A stretch of 64,000 nt of DNA, taken from positions 62,001 through 126,000 of the forward strand of contig SEHB01000002.1 in assembly GCA_004143945.1 (NCBI GenBank). Direction: 5' to 3'. Both the position numbers and the translations under genes were made by a program. Source of the stretch: Lysobacteraceae bacterium (GTDB lineage Bacteria; Pseudomonadota; Gammaproteobacteria; Xanthomonadales; Rhodanobacteraceae). The notes under the pieces are model-generated. The model was given only the letters and a program-made list of their open reading frames with translations, was not told where the DNA came from and did not search any database. Below, piece by piece: positions 41,340 to 49,906 of the stretch (position 1 is the first letter of the stretch; the number at the start of each line of letters is the position of its first letter).

Positions 41340-42452
41340 TCAGAGCCCAGGCAACTCGAAGCCGTCGGCGAAGATCAGGTCGCCGAGGGCAACTGTCGTC
41401 GTGATCGTCGCCGTCGCCTGCACCAGCGGATCGCCCAGGGACGTCGCGGTCACCGTCATCACATCGCTGTCGCCGAGTTCCGCACTGATCGGCGCCCCGT
41501 GCCCCACGTCGAACGTGGCGCTGCCGCCCGCGGGCACGACGATCATCGTCACCGAGGGGGTTGCCGACCAGCTGCTGCTGGTCGGAACGGCCGTGATGTC
41601 GTAGGTGTCGTCGGTCAGGCCCGTGTTCTCGATCGTGACCGGATAGATCAAGACCATCCCAGGTGAGGTGGTGCCTGCTGCCGGCGCGTCCAGCGTCACG
41701 GCGAAGTCGACGGCTTGCGTAACCGATATGTCGTCGTAATACACCGGCGACGCACCATTCGCGAAGAGGTCGATCGCGCCGATCTCGAGCGTGCCTGCGC
41801 CCGAGACTTCCTCGGTCCAGGTACCCGAATACAGCAACTGGTCGTCGTAGTAGAACGACTGGGTGTCGGCGTCGAGATCGATCTCCACGCGGATCGGAAC
41901 CCACGCGTCGGTGACGAACGGCAAGCTGCCACCGGACGCGCCGCCGTCGTTGATGAGATTTCCGGTCGCGCTGTCGAACTGCACCTGCACCGACCAGTTG
42001 AGGTTGGTGCCGGCGTCGTTGTAGACGTTCTGGATGATGAAGTACGACTGCCCCGTGAAGCCGGTCGGGATGTACTGCATCGCACGGACCACCCAGGCTC
42101 CGCTGGCCTGGTCGAATTCGTGGACCACGTCGCTGGTGGCCGTCACGTTGAGCGAGTTGGACGGGCTCGAACTGAACGCGTCATCGACGAATGCGCCCGC
42201 ATTCGGATCGTTGGCCCAGCCCTTCCAGCCGTTCTGGCCGTGCACGTTGCTGCCGACCGTGTAGCTGTCGAAGTTTTCGAAGAAGTCGCTTCCGCGTGGT
42301 TGCTCGCCACGTAGCGCAGGCAGGCTCCGCGAGATGCCGTCCCCGTCGTGGTGGCCGGTCGGGCGTGCCTTTGCGTGCGGGATGCAGAGGCCGGCGCTCG
42401 CGACCAGGGCTGCGACGAGCAGGCCATGAACCAGGGTGTGCTGCGATGCCAT
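41340..42452 (-). CDS. Secreted concanavalin-like protein with IFADGFE C-terminus
   Basis: 370 residues. A signal peptide (MASQHTLVHGLLVAALVASAGLC) is followed by a jelly-roll or lectin-like domain (FFENFDSYTVGSNVHGQNGWKGW, WVPIRVEIDLDADTQSFYYDDQLLYSG, YYDDISVTQAV) of about 190 residues, then a beta-sandwich domain of the alpha-galactosidase-associated type (MVLIYPVTIENTGLTDDTYDI). The C-terminus is ALGDLIFADGFELPGL. No catalytic residues are apparent, so it may bind a ligand or act structurally. It lies between gshA and engB as a single gene. Confidence 0.85.
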   Translation of the reverse strand: MASQHTLVHGLLVAALVASAGLCIPHAKARPTGHHDGDGISRSLPALRGEQPRGSDFFENFDSYTVGSNVHGQNGWKGWANDPNAGAFVDDAFSSSPSNSLNVTATSDVVHEFDQASGAWVVRAMQYIPTGFTGQSYFIIQNVYNDAGTNLNWSVQVQFDSATGNLINDGGASGGSLPFVTDAWVPIRVEIDLDADTQSFYYDDQLLYSGTWTEEVSGAGTLEIGAIDLFANGASPVYYDDISVTQAVDFAVTLDAPAAGTTSPGMVLIYPVTIENTGLTDDTYDITAVPTSSSWSATPSVTMIVVPAGGSATFDVGHGAPISAELGDSDVMTVTATSLGDPLVQATATITTTVALGDLIFADGFELPGL

Positions 42453-42595
42453 CGTCTTGTCCTCCGAGGGAGTTCAACCGTTGGATACCGCCGCGCCGGG
42501 CTCCGGGCCGTGCAGGCCGTGGGTCGATCGACCGGGTGCGAGGACACCGGCGGCCCGACCTGTATAGCACCCCGCGTGCCTCGACGCACGCCCGG

Positions 42596-43240
42596 TCAAG
42601 TGCCGGAAGGCACCCCCTGGTCCGTGGGCGAGCGGGTGGCGCCGAACAGCCACTCCGCGAGCAACGCGCGCGCCTCGTCGAGTCCGGTCTTCGCGGTCGC
42701 GGAGAACAGCTGCGCGCTCGCGCCCGGGAAGTGCGCCTCGAGGTGCCGATGCACCGCCGACAGCGTACGCAGGCCTTCGCTGCGCGAGAGCTTGTCGGCC
42801 TTGGTCAGCAGGCAATGGCAGCGCCGGCCGCTGGCGGCGCCGAACGCAAGCATGTCGAGGTCGAATTCCTTGAGGGGATGGCGCGCGTCCATCACGAGCA
42901 CCAAGCCCTGCAATGACTCGCGCGTGCGCAGGTAGGTGTCGAGCACGCCGCGCCAGTGCAGGCGCATCGCTTCGGGGACCTTCGCATACCCGTAGCCCGG
43001 CAGATCGACGAGGCGCCGCGCGGGATCACCGACCGGAAACACGTTGAGCAACTGCGTGCGCCCGGGCGTCCTCGAGGTCCGCGCCAGGCCATGCTGGTCG
43101 CAGATCGCGTTGATCGCACTCGATTTGCCCGCGTTGGATCGGCCGGCGAACGCGACTTCGGCGCCGCGGTCGGGCGGCAACTGGTCGAGCCGGTTGGCGC
43201 TGGTCAGGAATTGCGCCTGGCGGAACGGATGGTTCTTCAT
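42596..43240 (-). CDS. engB: Ribosome biogenesis GTP-binding protein EngB (YihA)
   Basis: 214 residues. EngB is a small essential GTPase for 50S subunit assembly. All G-motifs are seen: G1 GRSNAGKS at 33-40, G2 in TSRTPGRT, G3 DLPGYG, G4 TKADKL and G5 SATAKTG. The ATG at 43240 gives MKNHPFRQAQFLTSANRLDQLP, the usual N-terminus in Xanthomonadales. It is divergent from the cytochrome c4 gene, the standard arrangement in pseudomonads and xanthomonads. Confidence 0.96.
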   Translation of the reverse strand: MKNHPFRQAQFLTSANRLDQLPPDRGAEVAFAGRSNAGKSSAINAICDQHGLARTSRTPGRTQLLNVFPVGDPARRLVDLPGYGYAKVPEAMRLHWRGVLDTYLRTRESLQGLVLVMDARHPLKEFDLDMLAFGAASGRRCHCLLTKADKLSRSEGLRTLSAVHRHLEAHFPGASAQLFSATAKTGLDEARALLAEWLFGATRSPTDQGVPSGT

Positions 43241-43328
43241 CGGAAATCCATGTCGGTGCGGCTCGCTGTCGCGGCTGCGCGGGCGGGCGGGGGCGGCGCG
43301 CGTTCCGCGCGGGCGGCCAACGGCGGGT

Positions 43329-43358
43329 TTGACCGCTTTTGGGCGCGCGGGGGATAAT
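43329..43358 (+). promoter_or_regulatory. Predicted sigma-70 promoter of the cytochrome c4 / dsbA cluster
   Basis: TTGACC at 43329-43334 and GATAAT at 43353-43358 with an 18-bp spacer. The predicted transcript begins about 67 nt before the cytochrome ATG. Confidence 0.6.
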
Positions 43359-43431
43359 TCCGCGATTGCGCAGACGGCGTATCCCGCGCCGCCATTGCAG
43401 CCGCCATCCCAAGAATCTGCGGAGCGAGTGT

Positions 43432-44202
43432 ATGAGCTTTCGGCGCGTCCATGTTCACTGTCTGCTGGCGCTGTGCGCGCTGGTCTCCGGCATGGCGTTC
43501 GCGCAGGCGCCCGCAGATCCTGCAGCGCCCGCCGCGGATCCCGCGACCGCGCCGGCGGATGCGGCCGTCGCTGCGGCCGCACCTGCACCGGTCCCGCTGG
43601 ATCCGGCCGACGCATTGCTCGTCGGAGACGCGGCCGCGGGCGAAACCAAGTCCGCGGTCTGCGCCGCTTGCCACGGCATGGACGGCAATTCGACCGATCC
43701 GCAGTATCCCAAGCTCGCAGGCCAGAACGAGGCGTATACCGCGCGCCAGCTCTCGCTGTTCAAGCACATGCATCGGCAGAATCCAATCATGCTCGGATTC
43801 GCGAGCACGCTGAGCGCGCAGGACATGCACGATCTCGGCGCGTTCTACGCGACCAAGTCGCCCTCGCCCGGCGTCGCCGACGACGCACTCCTCGCGCGCG
43901 GGCAGGCGCTGTACCGCGGCGGCGATGCGGGCCTCGGCGTCCCGGCGTGCATGGCCTGCCACGGCCCGGCGGGCGGCGGCATGGCCGGCGCGGGCTATCC
44001 GCACCTCGGCGGCCAGTGGACCGACTACGTGTCGGCCAAGCTTACGGAATGGAAGAACGGCACGACCTGGGGCAGCGACCTCAAAGCGAAGATCATGCCG
44101 GACATCGCGGGCCGCCTCAGCGAAGCCGACATCGCCGCGGTCGCATCCTACGTCGAAGGCCTGCACGCGGCGCAGTCGGGAACCCGCACGGCCGCTCCGT
44201 GA
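43432..44202 (+). CDS. Cytochrome c4, diheme
   Basis: 256 residues with a signal peptide ending at GMAFA. A Pro/Ala-rich linker of about 35 residues precedes two cytochrome c domains with heme-binding CAACH at 77-81 and CMACH at 173-177. The LAGQNEAYTARQLSLFK and PHLGGQWTDYVSAKLTEWKNG segments are repeated homologous parts. Met ligands are likely in NPIMLGFA and AKIMPDIAG. It carries electrons in the periplasm, probably to a terminal oxidase. A GGAG precedes the ATG by 8 nt. The linker is longer than in many c4 proteins. Confidence 0.96.
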   Translation: MSFRRVHVHCLLALCALVSGMAFAQAPADPAAPAADPATAPADAAVAAAAPAPVPLDPADALLVGDAAAGETKSAVCAACHGMDGNSTDPQYPKLAGQNEAYTARQLSLFKHMHRQNPIMLGFASTLSAQDMHDLGAFYATKSPSPGVADDALLARGQALYRGGDAGLGVPACMACHGPAGGGMAGAGYPHLGGQWTDYVSAKLTEWKNGTTWGSDLKAKIMPDIAGRLSEADIAAVASYVEGLHAAQSGTRTAAP

Positions 44203-44296
44203 TCCAAGCCCCGGGTTGCGACCGCATTCAGCGGCCGCGACCGAGACTGCGCGCCGCCTGGTGCGGCGCGCGCCCGCGATTCGACCGGAGATCCTG

Positions 44297-44971
44297 ATGT
44301 CCAAGCGACTTGCCGCCCTGCTGTTCGGGCTTTCCCTGGCCGGCGCAGCCAGCGCCGCCGACTCCTTCGTGGCCGGTACGCACTGGTTCCCGGTCGAGCC
44401 GCCGCAGCCGACGACGACCGGCGACAAGGTCGAGGTCGTGGAGGTGTTCTCCTACGCCTGCCCGGCCTGCAACTTCTTCGAACCGACGATGCGCAAGCTC
44501 GAGGCTGCGCTGCCGGCGAATGCCGCGCTCGTGCACCTGCCCGCATCGTTCCGGCCCGACGAGGACTGGCCGGTGTTCCAGCGCGCGTACTACGCCGCCC
44601 AGGCACTCGGCATCGTGGAGCGTTCGCACAAGGCGATGTTCGGCGCGGTCTGGAACGACGACGGCGCGTTGCGCATTTCGGATCCGAAGACGCGCCGGCC
44701 GCTGAACCCGATGCCCTCGATCGAGGACGTCGCGAAGTACTACACGCAGTACGGCGTCAGTTACGAGGACGCGCTCGGCGCCGCCAATTCGTTCGCGGTC
44801 AACGCCAAGATGAAGCGCGCCGATGCGATGCTGCGCGCCTATGGCGTGGATTCGACGCCGACCCTCGTCGTCGCCGGCAAGTATCGCCTGACCGCGCAGT
44901 CGGCCGGCGGCGCCGACAAGATCGTGCCGCTCGTGCTGTTCCTCATCGAGAAGGAAAGCGCGGCCAAGTGA
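44297..44971 (+). CDS. dsbA: Thiol:disulfide interchange protein DsbA, CPAC active site
   Basis: 224 residues with a signal peptide cut near ASAAD. The thioredoxin-fold active site is VFSYACPACNFF, that is Cys55-Pro-Ala-Cys58 rather than the common CPHC, and the cis-proline loop is VDSTPTLVV. The helical insertion lies in between. It introduces disulfides into periplasmic proteins. The stop overlaps the region before a second dsbA-like gene on the same strand. The CPAC centre should be less oxidising than CPHC, which may mean a specialised role. Confidence 0.93.
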   Translation: MSKRLAALLFGLSLAGAASAADSFVAGTHWFPVEPPQPTTTGDKVEVVEVFSYACPACNFFEPTMRKLEAALPANAALVHLPASFRPDEDWPVFQRAYYAAQALGIVERSHKAMFGAVWNDDGALRISDPKTRRPLNPMPSIEDVAKYYTQYGVSYEDALGAANSFAVNAKMKRADAMLRAYGVDSTPTLVVAGKYRLTAQSAGGADKIVPLVLFLIEKESAAK

Positions 44972-45015
44972 CCGCGTCGAACCTCATCCGCCACCTGGCC
45001 CACGGGAAGACGACC

Positions 45016-45678
45016 ATGTTGAAGCACCTTGCCATCCTGCTCGCCGGCGCACTCGCCGCGACCTCCGCGCTCGCGGCCGAACCTGCCGCTGCCCCGGCAT
45101 GGGAGGCGGGAAAGCACTATTTCCCGATCGAGCCCGCACTCGCGACCGCGAGCGGCGACAAGATCGAGGTGCTCGAGGTGTTCTCGTACGCGTGCTCGCA
45201 TTGCGCGAACTTCCAGCCGTATGCCGAGCGCCTCAAGCAGTCGCTGCCCGACTACGCGAGCTTCGAATACATGCCCGCGATCTTCAACGCGCAGTGGGAA
45301 CCGTACGCGCGCGCGTTCTACACCGCGCAGTCCCTCGGAGTGCTCGACGCGACGCACCAGGCGCTGTTCGATGCACTGCACCGCGACCATGCGCCGATCC
45401 GCTCGCTCGACGACCTCGCGGTGTTCTATTCGCAGCATGGCGTCGAGCGGCCCAAGTTCCTCGCGGCCTCGGGTTCGTTCGAGGTCGAGAGCAAGCTGTC
45501 GCGCTCGATGCAGGTCGTGCGCGACGCGGGCGTGGACGGGACGCCGACGCTGATCGTCAACGGCAAGTACCGCACCAGCGGCGCGAGCGCCGGCGGCTAT
45601 GCGCAGATGGTCGACCTGGTGGGCTGGCTCGTCGAGAAGGAACATGCGGCAGCCGCCAAGGCGGCGAAGGCGAAGTGA
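45016..45678 (+). CDS. dsbA: Thiol:disulfide interchange protein DsbA, second copy, CSHC active site
   Basis: 220 residues from the ATG at 45016; an earlier in-frame ATG-like start would add residues before the signal peptide. The signal peptide (MLKHLAILLAGALAATSALA) is followed by EVLEVFSYACSHCANFQPY with the Cys60-Ser-His-Cys63 centre and the cis-Pro loop DGTPTLIVNG. It is a paralogue of the preceding DsbA, about 44 bp downstream. The two differ in the dipeptide between the cysteines, so their redox potentials should differ. A lysine/alanine-rich tail ends it. Confidence 0.93.
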   Translation: MLKHLAILLAGALAATSALAAEPAAAPAWEAGKHYFPIEPALATASGDKIEVLEVFSYACSHCANFQPYAERLKQSLPDYASFEYMPAIFNAQWEPYARAFYTAQSLGVLDATHQALFDALHRDHAPIRSLDDLAVFYSQHGVERPKFLAASGSFEVESKLSRSMQVVRDAGVDGTPTLIVNGKYRTSGASAGGYAQMVDLVGWLVEKEHAAAAKAAKAK

Positions 45679-45825
45679 TGCGTGGTGGCGCGCGGCGGGC
45701 GGCGCGTGCCGCCGCCACGCGCGCCTGCACGCCGGCCGCTCGCGACGTGCGCGCGCGCAGATGCCGTCGAACCGCCGTCTGGCGGCTGAGCATCTGCTCA
45801 GGAAGCGCATGCTAGCCTCGTCTGC

Positions 45826-46671
45826 ATGAGCCAGACCGGCGTCCCGCCCGATCCCGAACTCGGCAGCAGCTCGCGCAGCCTGCAACTCCTGAGCTGCAAC
45901 ATCCTCGCGGGCGGCAGCATGCGTGGCTACCGCGATTACGTCACGCAGAGCTGGAAGCACGTGTTGCCGCACGGCAAGCGCGAGAATCTCGACGGACTCG
46001 CGCGCGTGATCGGCGCATTCGACCTCGTCGGGCTGCAGGAAGCCGACGCGGGCAGCCTCCGCTCGGGCTTCCTCAACCAGACCCAGTACCTCGCGGAAGC
46101 GGCCGAATTCCCGTACTGGACGCACCAGCCGAACCGGCGCGTGTCGCGCCTCGCGACTTCGAGCAACGGCCTGCTCGCGCGCTGGCAACCGAAGGAAGTG
46201 CTCGACTATCCGCTGCCGGGCCGCATTCCGGGACGCGGCGCGTTGTGGACGCGTTTCGGTGACGGCGCGAACGAACTCGTCGTCGTGATCGCGCACCTCT
46301 CACTCGGCCAGGCCGCGCGCGCGCGCCAGCTCGCCTTCCTCGCCGAGCTCATCGACAAGCATCCGAACGTGGTGCTGATGGGCGACCTCAACTGCGCCGC
46401 GCACGGGCGCGACCTCGAACGCCTGTACGAGCGGACCTCGTTGCGCCCGCCCGACGATTCGCCCGCGACCTTCCCGAGCTGGCGACCCACGCGCGCGCTC
46501 GACCACATCCTCGTATCCGACTCGATGCAGGTCGAAAAGCGCTGGGTCGTGCCGCACCCGGTCTCCGACCACCTCCCGATCGCCGCGAGCGTGCGCCTGC
46601 CGGAATCCCCGCCTGCAGCCGACCCCGGACGCGAGGCCGACGCTGCAGTGAAACCGCAACGCAAGGACTGA
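45826..46671 (+). CDS. Endonuclease/exonuclease/phosphatase family protein
   Basis: 281 residues, no signal peptide. The metal-dependent EEP fold is shown by LQLLSCNILAGG (N-terminal Asn), DLVGLQEADAGS (catalytic Glu), VVVIAHLSLG, NVVLMGDLNCAAHG (Asp/Asn pair) and the C-terminal VSDHLPIAASV (Asp-His). Members act on DNA, RNA, phosphoinositides or other phosphodiesters; the substrate is unknown here. The position beside dsbA is conserved in Xanthomonadales. A TAGCCT at 45812-45817 is a weak promoter candidate. Confidence 0.88.
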   Translation: MSQTGVPPDPELGSSSRSLQLLSCNILAGGSMRGYRDYVTQSWKHVLPHGKRENLDGLARVIGAFDLVGLQEADAGSLRSGFLNQTQYLAEAAEFPYWTHQPNRRVSRLATSSNGLLARWQPKEVLDYPLPGRIPGRGALWTRFGDGANELVVVIAHLSLGQAARARQLAFLAELIDKHPNVVLMGDLNCAAHGRDLERLYERTSLRPPDDSPATFPSWRPTRALDHILVSDSMQVEKRWVVPHPVSDHLPIAASVRLPESPPAADPGREADAAVKPQRKD

Positions 46672-46804
46672 AGCACGAGGCGCAGCAAGCGTACGAACCC
46701 AGGACGTTTCGAATGCGGGCGCTTCCACTTCGCGTGCTTCGCGTGCTTGATGTTTCAGTCTTGCCGCTTCTGCTTCGGCCACTGGTTCCGCTACAGCGTC
46801 TCGC

Positions 46805-46832
46805 AAAAAAGGGGGCCGCCGAAGCGGCCCCC
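46805..46832 (-). terminator. Rho-independent terminator of the TonB-receptor gene
   Basis: On the minus strand a 9-bp GC-rich stem (GGGGGCCGC / GCGGCCCCC) with a short loop is followed by six T. It lies 30 bp beyond the stop of the TonB-dependent receptor. A tract of nine C residues (plus strand 46834-46842) lies between the stop and the hairpin. Confidence 0.85.
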
Positions 46833-46862
46833 TCCCCCCCCCTCCCCGATCGTTGCGCGTCC

Positions 46863-49718
46863 TCAGAAGCGGATGCTGGCCTCGACATAGCTGAAGCGGC
46901 CCGGCAGGTCATAGGTCGACGCGTCGTAGCCGTTGAGCGAGCAGCTCAGGCACAGCGGCGGCTCCTTGCCGAACACGTTGTTGATGCCGCCCGCGATCGT
47001 GAGCTTCAGGTCGGTCGGCGCGGTCCAGCTTGCGCGCAGGTCATGGTAGGTCGTCGCACCGAGGTGGTGGGTGTCACCCGGCCCGTCGCACACGGGGAAA
47101 CCGGTGGCGCCCGCGCACTGCTCGGTGAGATCGGACAGGTAGCGCACGGCCCAGCCTGCCGACCAGCCCGCGAGATTCCAGTTCAGCCGTGCGGTCGCGC
47201 GCCACTCGGGCATGCCGCTGTCGGCGACCTCGATGCCGGGTTCGCGCGGCTCGGCGAGGCCCGAGTCGGTCGCGACTGCCCGGAAGCTGTCGAGCCAGGT
47301 CAGCTGCAGGCCCGCACCGAAGGAGCCGATGCCGGTCTCGTTGCCGAGCCAGTTCACGCCGAAGTCGATGCCCCGGGTCTCGACGCGCCCGAGGTTGAAC
47401 AGCGTGTTGTCGAAGTGGTTGATGTTTCCGCCCGAGGAACGCCCGATGCCGTCGCAGAACACCGGATCCAGCGTCGCGACGCAGCGCTCGAGCTGGGTCT
47501 GCGCATCGGATGCCTGGATCGCATCCCTGATGCTGATCCTGTAGTAGGTCAGTTCGAGATCGAGCTTCTGCGACCACGAACGGTTCGCCGCCCAGTCCGG
47601 GCTGTAGATCGCGCCCGCGGTGAAGCTGGTGGCTTCTTCGGGTCGCAGGTTCGGGTTGCCGCCGGTCACGACCGAGATCTGCGAGTTGGCCTGTTCGAAA
47701 TTCTCGGGATCGGGCACGCCGAGCGCCGCGCAGTTGGTCGCGGTCTGGCCGGTGGCCGCGTTGCAGGGGTCCTGGATCTGCGCATCGAAGCGCGAGAAGG
47801 TTCCGAACAGTTCGCCGATCGACGGCGCGCGGAATCCCTCGGCCCAGGTGCTGCGCAACGTGAAGTCGTCCGAAACCTGCCAGCGCAGTCCGAACTTGTT
47901 GTTGGTGGTGCCGCCGAAGTTCGAATAGTCCGAGTAGCGCGACGCGATGCTGAGGTCGAGGCGCTTGACCGCGGCCATGTCCGCGAGCAAAGGCACGTTG
48001 AACTCGAGGTAGTACTCGTTGACCGAATACTCGCCTTCGGTCGGTCCCGAAGGCACGCCGTTCGACTCGCCCGCGGTCACGATCGAATCGGGCGTGTAGT
48101 AGCCACTCTGCTTGCGATGCTCGTAGCCAGCCGCGAACGCGAGCGCTCCGGCCGGCATCTGGAACAGGTCGCCCGAGATGTTCGCGGTCCAGTCGGTCAG
48201 CTTCTGCTGGCTGCGATCGGTCTCGGTGAACAGGATGTAGTCGAGCATTTCGCGCGTGATCGAACCCGGTCCGCCGAACAGGTTCAGCGGCACGCAGGGC
48301 GCGGTGCATTCGTCGACCGGGCCGAGCGCGCGCTGGATGTGCGCGATGTTGTAGGTGCCGTTGACGGTCTGCGTGGCCTTGTTCTCGGCGCTGACGAAGT
48401 TGGCGTCCCAGAAGAACAGGCGTTCGCCGACGTTGAAGTCGCCCTTGAGGCCGGTGCTGAAGTAGCTGGTATCGACATCCTGAGCGAACACGCGTGGCCC
48501 GCCCTCGACGGGACGGCGCGTGATGAACGAACCTTCGGGCGCGATCGTCCCGAACGGGTTGTACGGATTGCTCGCGTCGATGCCGACGAAATCGGCGAGA
48601 CCGCCGCTGCCCGCTTCGGAGCCGAGGAAGATCGGCTCGGGCGCGGCCTGGTTGACCGACTCGCGCCGGGTGTAGGTGCCCTTGAGGTTCCAGCTGATGC
48701 GGTCGGTCAGGCGATAGGTGCCCTGCGCGAACAGCGACTTGCGCTCGGATGGCGTGAGCAGCAGGTTGTACGGCGCGAAGTTGAAACGCTCGGCGTTCGA
48801 CCACGGACGGAAACCGCCCTGGCCGTCGCCGGAGAGGTTGCAGAAGGTCGCGCCGCCATCTTCGGGACACAGGCCGCCGAAGTCGTTGGTCGGGTCTCCC
48901 GGCGCGAACGTGAAGCGTCCATTCGGCGTCGCCGAACTCCAGCTGCCCGGATTCACCTGGCCGCCGATGCCGGGGGTCGCGTAGCGCGAGTTTTCCCAAT
49001 CACCCGAACTGATCCCGTCCTGGTCGTAATAGCTGACGTCGACGAAGAAGTCGTAGCGCTCGCCCTGTCCGCCGAGCGACACGTTCGCCTGCTGGGTCGA
49101 GCCGTCGCCCGTGGAGTAGTCGCCGAAATAGAGGCGCGCGGCGCCGCCGTCCTGGCTCTTCTTCGTGATGATGTTGATCACGCCCGCGATCGCGTCGGAA
49201 CCGTACAGCGAGGATGCGCCGTCGGTGAGGATCTCGATGCGGTCGACTGCGCTCGCGGGCAGTGTGTTGAGGTCGACCGCGGCGGAAACGCCCGAGGCCG
49301 ACGACTCGCTGACCCAGCGCAGGCCGTCGACGAGGATCAACGTGCGCTTGGCGCCGAGGTTGCGCAGCGAGACCGTGGTCGAACCCGATCCGACGCCGCC
49401 GCCGTCGGGCGGGAAGCCGAAGTTGCCGGCCGAGTTGAACTTCGTGTTGATCGAGGAGCCGCTGACCGAGAGACGCTGGATCACGTCGCCGATCGAACCC
49501 AGGCCCGTCGCTTCGATATCCGCCGCGGTGACGACCTGCACCGGCGACTGGCCTTCGATCTCCGCCTTCTTGATTCGCGACCCGGTGACTTCGATCGCTT
49601 CGAGCATCTGGGTGTCGTCGCCGGCCCGGTCCTGCGCCAGCACCGGAGCGGAGAGGGTGACCGCACACGCGAGCGCGAGCGCGCGATGCAGCGGGTTGAG
49701 CTTGCCGGGGGCGTGCAT
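46863..49718 (-). CDS. TonB-dependent outer-membrane receptor
   Basis: 951 residues from the ATG at 49718, fixed by a GAGGAGG ribosome-binding site 8 nt upstream. The signal peptide ends at SAPVLAQ. A plug domain follows (MLEAIEVTGSRI, GQSPVQVVTAADIEATG, NTLPASAVDRIEILTDGASSLYGSDAIAGVINIITKK), then a 22-strand-type barrel and a C-terminal aromatic residue (YVEASIRF). It belongs to the large Xanthomonadales group with GSRI and DGASSLYGSDAIAGVINI, often linked to complex carbohydrate or peptide uptake. No partner gene is adjacent, so the substrate is unknown. Confidence 0.95.
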   Translation of the reverse strand: MHAPGKLNPLHRALALACAVTLSAPVLAQDRAGDDTQMLEAIEVTGSRIKKAEIEGQSPVQVVTAADIEATGLGSIGDVIQRLSVSGSSINTKFNSAGNFGFPPDGGGVGSGSTTVSLRNLGAKRTLILVDGLRWVSESSASGVSAAVDLNTLPASAVDRIEILTDGASSLYGSDAIAGVINIITKKSQDGGAARLYFGDYSTGDGSTQQANVSLGGQGERYDFFVDVSYYDQDGISSGDWENSRYATPGIGGQVNPGSWSSATPNGRFTFAPGDPTNDFGGLCPEDGGATFCNLSGDGQGGFRPWSNAERFNFAPYNLLLTPSERKSLFAQGTYRLTDRISWNLKGTYTRRESVNQAAPEPIFLGSEAGSGGLADFVGIDASNPYNPFGTIAPEGSFITRRPVEGGPRVFAQDVDTSYFSTGLKGDFNVGERLFFWDANFVSAENKATQTVNGTYNIAHIQRALGPVDECTAPCVPLNLFGGPGSITREMLDYILFTETDRSQQKLTDWTANISGDLFQMPAGALAFAAGYEHRKQSGYYTPDSIVTAGESNGVPSGPTEGEYSVNEYYLEFNVPLLADMAAVKRLDLSIASRYSDYSNFGGTTNNKFGLRWQVSDDFTLRSTWAEGFRAPSIGELFGTFSRFDAQIQDPCNAATGQTATNCAALGVPDPENFEQANSQISVVTGGNPNLRPEEATSFTAGAIYSPDWAANRSWSQKLDLELTYYRISIRDAIQASDAQTQLERCVATLDPVFCDGIGRSSGGNINHFDNTLFNLGRVETRGIDFGVNWLGNETGIGSFGAGLQLTWLDSFRAVATDSGLAEPREPGIEVADSGMPEWRATARLNWNLAGWSAGWAVRYLSDLTEQCAGATGFPVCDGPGDTHHLGATTYHDLRASWTAPTDLKLTIAGGINNVFGKEPPLCLSCSLNGYDASTYDLPGRFSYVEASIRF

Positions 49719-49726
49719 GAAACGAA

Positions 49727-49733
49727 CCTCCTC
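49727..49733 (-). promoter_or_regulatory. Ribosome-binding site that fixes the TonB-receptor start
   Basis: GAGGAGG on the minus strand, 8 nt upstream of the ATG at 49718, supporting it over the ATG at 49748. Confidence 0.8.
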
Positions 49734-49755
49734 AGGGTGGGAAGCCATTGCCAGC

Positions 49756-49776
49756 CACTCCCTTGCGGCGGGAGTG
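49756..49776. promoter_or_regulatory. Inverted repeat in the TonB-receptor leader
   Basis: Arms CACTCCC and GGGAGTG with a 7-nt centre, 38 nt upstream of the receptor ATG and next to an AT-rich stretch. A CTTGACAC sequence (minus strand) directly abuts it, so this could be an operator over the -35/-10 region or an mRNA hairpin. Confidence 0.3.
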
Positions 49777-49870
49777 TCAAGAAAATGTAAAACATTGGTT
49801 GAAATTTCGCTAGCTTTGTTGTTCGATCCTGCGCGCTGGCGCGCAATCGGCTGCGCCGAGGGGCTGGCGT

Positions 49871-49876
49871 TAGACT
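49871..49876 (+). promoter_or_regulatory. Candidate -10 box (TAGACT) of the slt gene
   Basis: TTAGACTGG, 30 nt before the ATG at 49907, like the elements at 10708 and 33972. Confidence 0.45.
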
Positions 49877-49906
49877 GGTCACCCCTTCCCCACAGCGCAC
49901 CCCTGC

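Noticed and set aside
46834-46842. C9 tract as a phase-variation switch
   Set aside because: It lies between a stop codon and a terminator, not in a reading frame or promoter spacer.
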